Assembly (NCBI GenBank): GCA_964428185.1
Contig: CAYRXH010000089.1
Coordinates: forward strand, 1-9,786
DNA length: 9,786 nucleotides
Direction: 5' to 3'
Source of the DNA: CAYMAZ01 sp964428185
GTDB lineage: Bacteria; Bacteroidota; Bacteroidia; Bacteroidales; DTU049
Part shown: positions 7,962-9,786 of the stretch, piece after piece
Layout of the letters: each line of letters starts with the position of its first letter
Numbering within the stretch: position 1 is the first letter of the stretch
The notes under the pieces: generated by a model
Database searches by the model: none
The model's input: only the letters and a program-made list of their open reading frames with translations
What the model was told of the DNA's origin: nothing
Translations under genes and position numbers: made by a program

Positions 7962-8714
7962 ATGCCCTCAACAAACACATTCAAACTAATCAGAAGTCTG
8001 GAACAAAAAAAATTCAGACAGGAACACGGATTGTTTGTGGTTGAAGGAAAAAAATCCATTGCAGAACTTTTAGAGTCAGATTTCATTAGAATCATATATT
8101 TATTTCTCACACACGATCAGGAGATTGATTTTTCCATCCCTGCAGATGTTACGACAGAGTATATTTCCCAGAAAGACCTGAACCGCATGTCTCTGATGAC
8201 TTCACCTGATTTTGGGCTTGCAGTTGCAGAAATCCCTGATACAACTTTCATTCCTGAGCTGAGAGATACTGACTTCTTTCCCGTTCTGGATTCAATACGA
8301 GATCCCGGCAACATGGGGACAATCATCAGACTTTGTGACTGGTTTGGAATTCAAAATATTATTTGCTCTGATGATACAGTCGATGTGTATTCCCCAAAGG
8401 TAATCCAAGCCAGTATGGGTTCCTTCTGCCGCGTGAAGGTTCATTATACAGGGCTTTCTGACTGGTTGAAACAGCTGAGTCCCCGAATTGCCGTCTATGG
8501 AACAACGCTGATCGGAGAACCTCTGCATGAAGTGGCACCAAAAAAACCATCTGTAATAGTTTTCGGTAATGAAAGCCATGGCATTTCACAAGAAATTCAA
8601 GGCATCATCAATCATCAGATTACGATTCCTGCTTCTCCACTTTCAAAAACAGAATCACTGAACGCAGCCATGGCCTCATCGATTATACTTTGGCATTTTT
8701 TCAGCTGCCGATGA
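7962..8714 (+). CDS. SpoU/TrmH-family RNA 2'-O-methyltransferase
   Basis: A SAM-dependent enzyme that methylates a ribose 2'-OH in tRNA or rRNA; the exact nucleotide target cannot be told from sequence. The 250-residue product has an N-terminal substrate-binding domain (about 1-90, with FRQEHGLFVVEGKK at 18-31) and a C-terminal SPOUT knot domain. All three SpoU motifs are present: motif 1 LDSIRDPGNMGTIIR (109-123, with N117 and R123), motif 2 VFGNESHGI (200-208, with E204) and motif 3 IPASPLSKTESLNAA (222-236, with the ESLN signature). I chose the ATG at 7962 over the in-frame TTG at 7947 because the TTG falls in the proposed -7 promoter element and the family N-terminus begins close to this ATG. 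The gene has its own promoter and is probably monocistronic. Its stop is 3 bases from the end of the convergent gene. Length and motifs look normal for an active enzyme. Confidence 0.93.
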   Translation: MPSTNTFKLIRSLEQKKFRQEHGLFVVEGKKSIAELLESDFIRIIYLFLTHDQEIDFSIPADVTTEYISQKDLNRMSLMTSPDFGLAVAEIPDTTFIPELRDTDFFPVLDSIRDPGNMGTIIRLCDWFGIQNIICSDDTVDVYSPKVIQASMGSFCRVKVHYTGLSDWLKQLSPRIAVYGTTLIGEPLHEVAPKKPSVIVFGNESHGISQEIQGIINHQITIPASPLSKTESLNAAMASSIILWHFFSCR

Positions 8715-8717
8715 GCA

Positions 8718-9542
8718 TTAATGATGAAAAACAACTCTGAAGCCCATGTCTTTGTACATAGACTCCGGGGGGGCAATATTTCTGTACGAAGTAAAACTAC
8801 TTCTGGCATTCACAAGATAACTTCCTCCCCGTCGGACTTTATTGATCCCTTCTTTAGCACCTGTCGGATTCACTCTATCTTCGTTTCTGTCATATTCACT
8901 AAACCAATCAATACACCATTCCCATACATTCCCGTGCATATCGTACAAGCCCCATGGATTGGGCTGAAAACTTCCAACACTGGTTGTTTTGTTTCTGAAT
9001 TCTCCGGAAGGACAACCCTCAAACGGCTTTGTAGCATTGTAATTGGCATCAACCGAAAGCAAACAATTTCCTGTATTAAAAAGTGTTGTTGTCCCTGCTC
9101 TGCATGCATACTCCCATTCAGCTTCGGTGGGAAGACTTCCTCCCACCCATTCAGCAAAAGCCATTGCCCCATGCCAACTCACATAAACTACAGGATGATT
9201 TTCATATCCGGGTGTCACTCTATATGTATCTGTTGACCAATCAAAATATAAAACATTCGGGTCATCAACTGAATTCCCATCAATATTTATCCACTTCCTG
9301 ATGTTTTCAGGCTGATCTTTCATCTCATTCAGAAACAAACAATATTGCTCATTGGTAATTTCATAAATGCTCATTCTGAAAGAATCAACCGTTGTTGTGA
9401 ACCCGGACTCATCCCCGGCAACCGCCTGACCCATCAAAAATGTTCCCCCGGATATTTTAACCTGCTGAATTTCTATCTTTTGTGCCCCTGTCAATACAAC
9501 AAGAAATGCTAAACAAATTAAAAAAAGAAAGACCGATTTCAT
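8718..9542 (-). CDS. Exported FGE/SUMF1-fold protein without formylglycine catalytic cysteines
   Basis: A secreted or periplasmic protein made almost entirely of one FGE-sulfatase (SUMF1/EgtB/PvdO) domain. Counting from the chosen ATG (274 residues), 1-20 is a signal peptide ending LTGA before QK, with no lipobox. Family motifs follow in order: GGTFLMG (32-38), EITNEQYCLFLNEM (61-74), HPVVYVSWHGAMAFAEW (116-132), LPTEAEWEYACRAGT (137-151), NPWGLYDMHGNVWEWCIDW (195-213), RRGGSY (237-242) and GFRVVFHH (267-274). The two copper-binding catalytic cysteines of human FGE (C336, C341) follow GGSY; here those positions are Val and Ser, so sulfatase activation is unlikely. Bacteroidota use this fold in GldJ/GldK too, but those are longer lipoproteins. 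The substrate or partner is unknown. In-frame ATGs also exist at 9551, 9578 and 9596; 9542 fits the signal peptide and the promoter-like site at 9558-9565 best, with 9551 the main alternative. Confidence 0.88.
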   Translation of the reverse strand: MKSVFLFLICLAFLVVLTGAQKIEIQQVKISGGTFLMGQAVAGDESGFTTTVDSFRMSIYEITNEQYCLFLNEMKDQPENIRKWINIDGNSVDDPNVLYFDWSTDTYRVTPGYENHPVVYVSWHGAMAFAEWVGGSLPTEAEWEYACRAGTTTLFNTGNCLLSVDANYNATKPFEGCPSGEFRNKTTSVGSFQPNPWGLYDMHGNVWEWCIDWFSEYDRNEDRVNPTGAKEGINKVRRGGSYLVNARSSFTSYRNIAPPESMYKDMGFRVVFHH

Positions 9543-9557
9543 AGTATTCATTTTTTT

Positions 9558-9584
9558 CAAAGATAGTTTTTTCTTCATATTCAA
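9558..9584 (-). promoter_or_regulatory. Possible Bacteroidota promoter of the SUMF1-fold gene
   Basis: On the minus strand, TATCTTTG (9565 to 9558) matches TAnnTTTG exactly, and a TTG at 9584-9582 lies 16 bases upstream, shorter than the usual spacing of about 19-20. Transcription would start near 9553, downstream of the ATGs at 9596 and 9578, which argues for translation from 9542 or a nearly leaderless start at 9551. Suggestive only, because an AT-rich leader can produce such a match by chance. Confidence 0.45.
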
Positions 9585-9664
9585 CGACCATACCATTTTA
9601 AATAAATCCTACTCTGCCATTTTTCTTCACTGCCTTTGTTATTGGTTATATGTTGTAAAATCCC

Positions 9665-9754
9665 ATGGAAAACAAAAGATTTTCCGTATTTTTACTTCTG
9701 CTCATATCATTTTTGATGTTTTTGATCGTCTTTTTAGTTCAGTCCATTCTATGA
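9665..9754 (+). CDS. Possible 29-residue single-span membrane microprotein
   Basis: The only reading frame of note in the 9597-9786 spacer. It starts ATG GAA AAC AAA AGA and encodes MENKRFS, then about 20 hydrophobic residues, and ends QSIL with a TGA at 9752-9754. The charged start and hydrophobic body fit a one-helix membrane peptide. An ATG overlaps its stop (ATGA at 9751-9754) but reads only five codons; another ATG at 9768 is open to the window edge and could begin a neighbouring gene. No convincing TAnnTTTG promoter is seen upstream. It could equally be chance in AT-rich intergenic DNA. Nothing else was recognised in this spacer. Confidence 0.25.
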   Translation: MENKRFSVFLLLLISFLMFLIVFLVQSIL

Positions 9755-9786
9755 CGCTTCAGAATTGATGAAGTCCCATTTTCATA

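Noticed and set aside
8721..9236. 171-codon open frame on the plus strand opposite the SUMF1-fold gene
   Set aside because: It lies wholly antisense to a gene with strong family motifs, its translation has no recognisable domain, and composition alone can keep such a frame open.
8718..9542. Sulfatase-activating formylglycine-generating enzyme
   Set aside because: The two catalytic cysteine positions are Val and Ser, and no sulfatase gene is nearby.
9636..9656. Promoter for the 29-codon frame (TTTG at 9636-9639 with TATGTTG at 9650-9656)
   Set aside because: The -7 match lacks one base and the spacing of 10 is far too short.

Overview
The window looks like a chromosomal segment from a member of the Bacteroidota. 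The long protein at 3262-7875 ends in a gliding-motility/type IX secretion C-terminal domain and carries SprB-type repeats, both characteristic of that phylum. Start codons lack Shine-Dalgarno sequences and sit behind A-rich stretches. Three intergenic or leader sites match the Bacteroidota -7 promoter element TAnnTTTG. No tRNA, rRNA, CRISPR array, insertion sequence or phage gene was seen. Genus cannot be assigned from the sequence alone.

Layout. (1) Positions 1-2475 hold a potassium-uptake pair: a TrkH/KtrB channel subunit, cut by the left window edge, and, 12 bases later, a single-RCK KtrA-type regulator. (2) A small exported protein of unknown function (2500-3120) follows 24 bases later and may be in the same transcript. 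A short stem-loop without a T-tract lies after it. (3) A 142-base spacer with a -7 promoter element leads to a 1537-residue secreted surface protein (3262-7875). Its order is signal peptide, DUF7948-like domain, propeller-like region, Ig-like and Cys-rich segments, about seven SprB-like repeats, a PKD domain and a type IX sorting domain. (4) An intrinsic terminator at 7902-7929 shares bases with the promoter of the next gene, a SpoU/TrmH-family RNA methyltransferase (7962-8714). (5) A convergent gene on the minus strand (8718-9542) ends 3 bases from the methyltransferase. It encodes an exported FGE/SUMF1-fold protein that lacks the formylglycine-generating cysteines. (6) The right end (9597-9786) has only a possible 29-codon hydrophobic microprotein.

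The genes do not form one obvious pathway. The potassium genes clearly work together. The surface protein needs the Sec and type IX export machinery, encoded elsewhere. The methyltransferase is housekeeping with its own promoter. I see no defence, mobile or biosynthetic system. The most unusual material is the surface protein: a near-exact 76-residue repeat period, with two units that share 22 identical residues while differing silently in 12 of 22 codons. The overlapping terminator and promoter at 7902-7949 is the other noteworthy structure.
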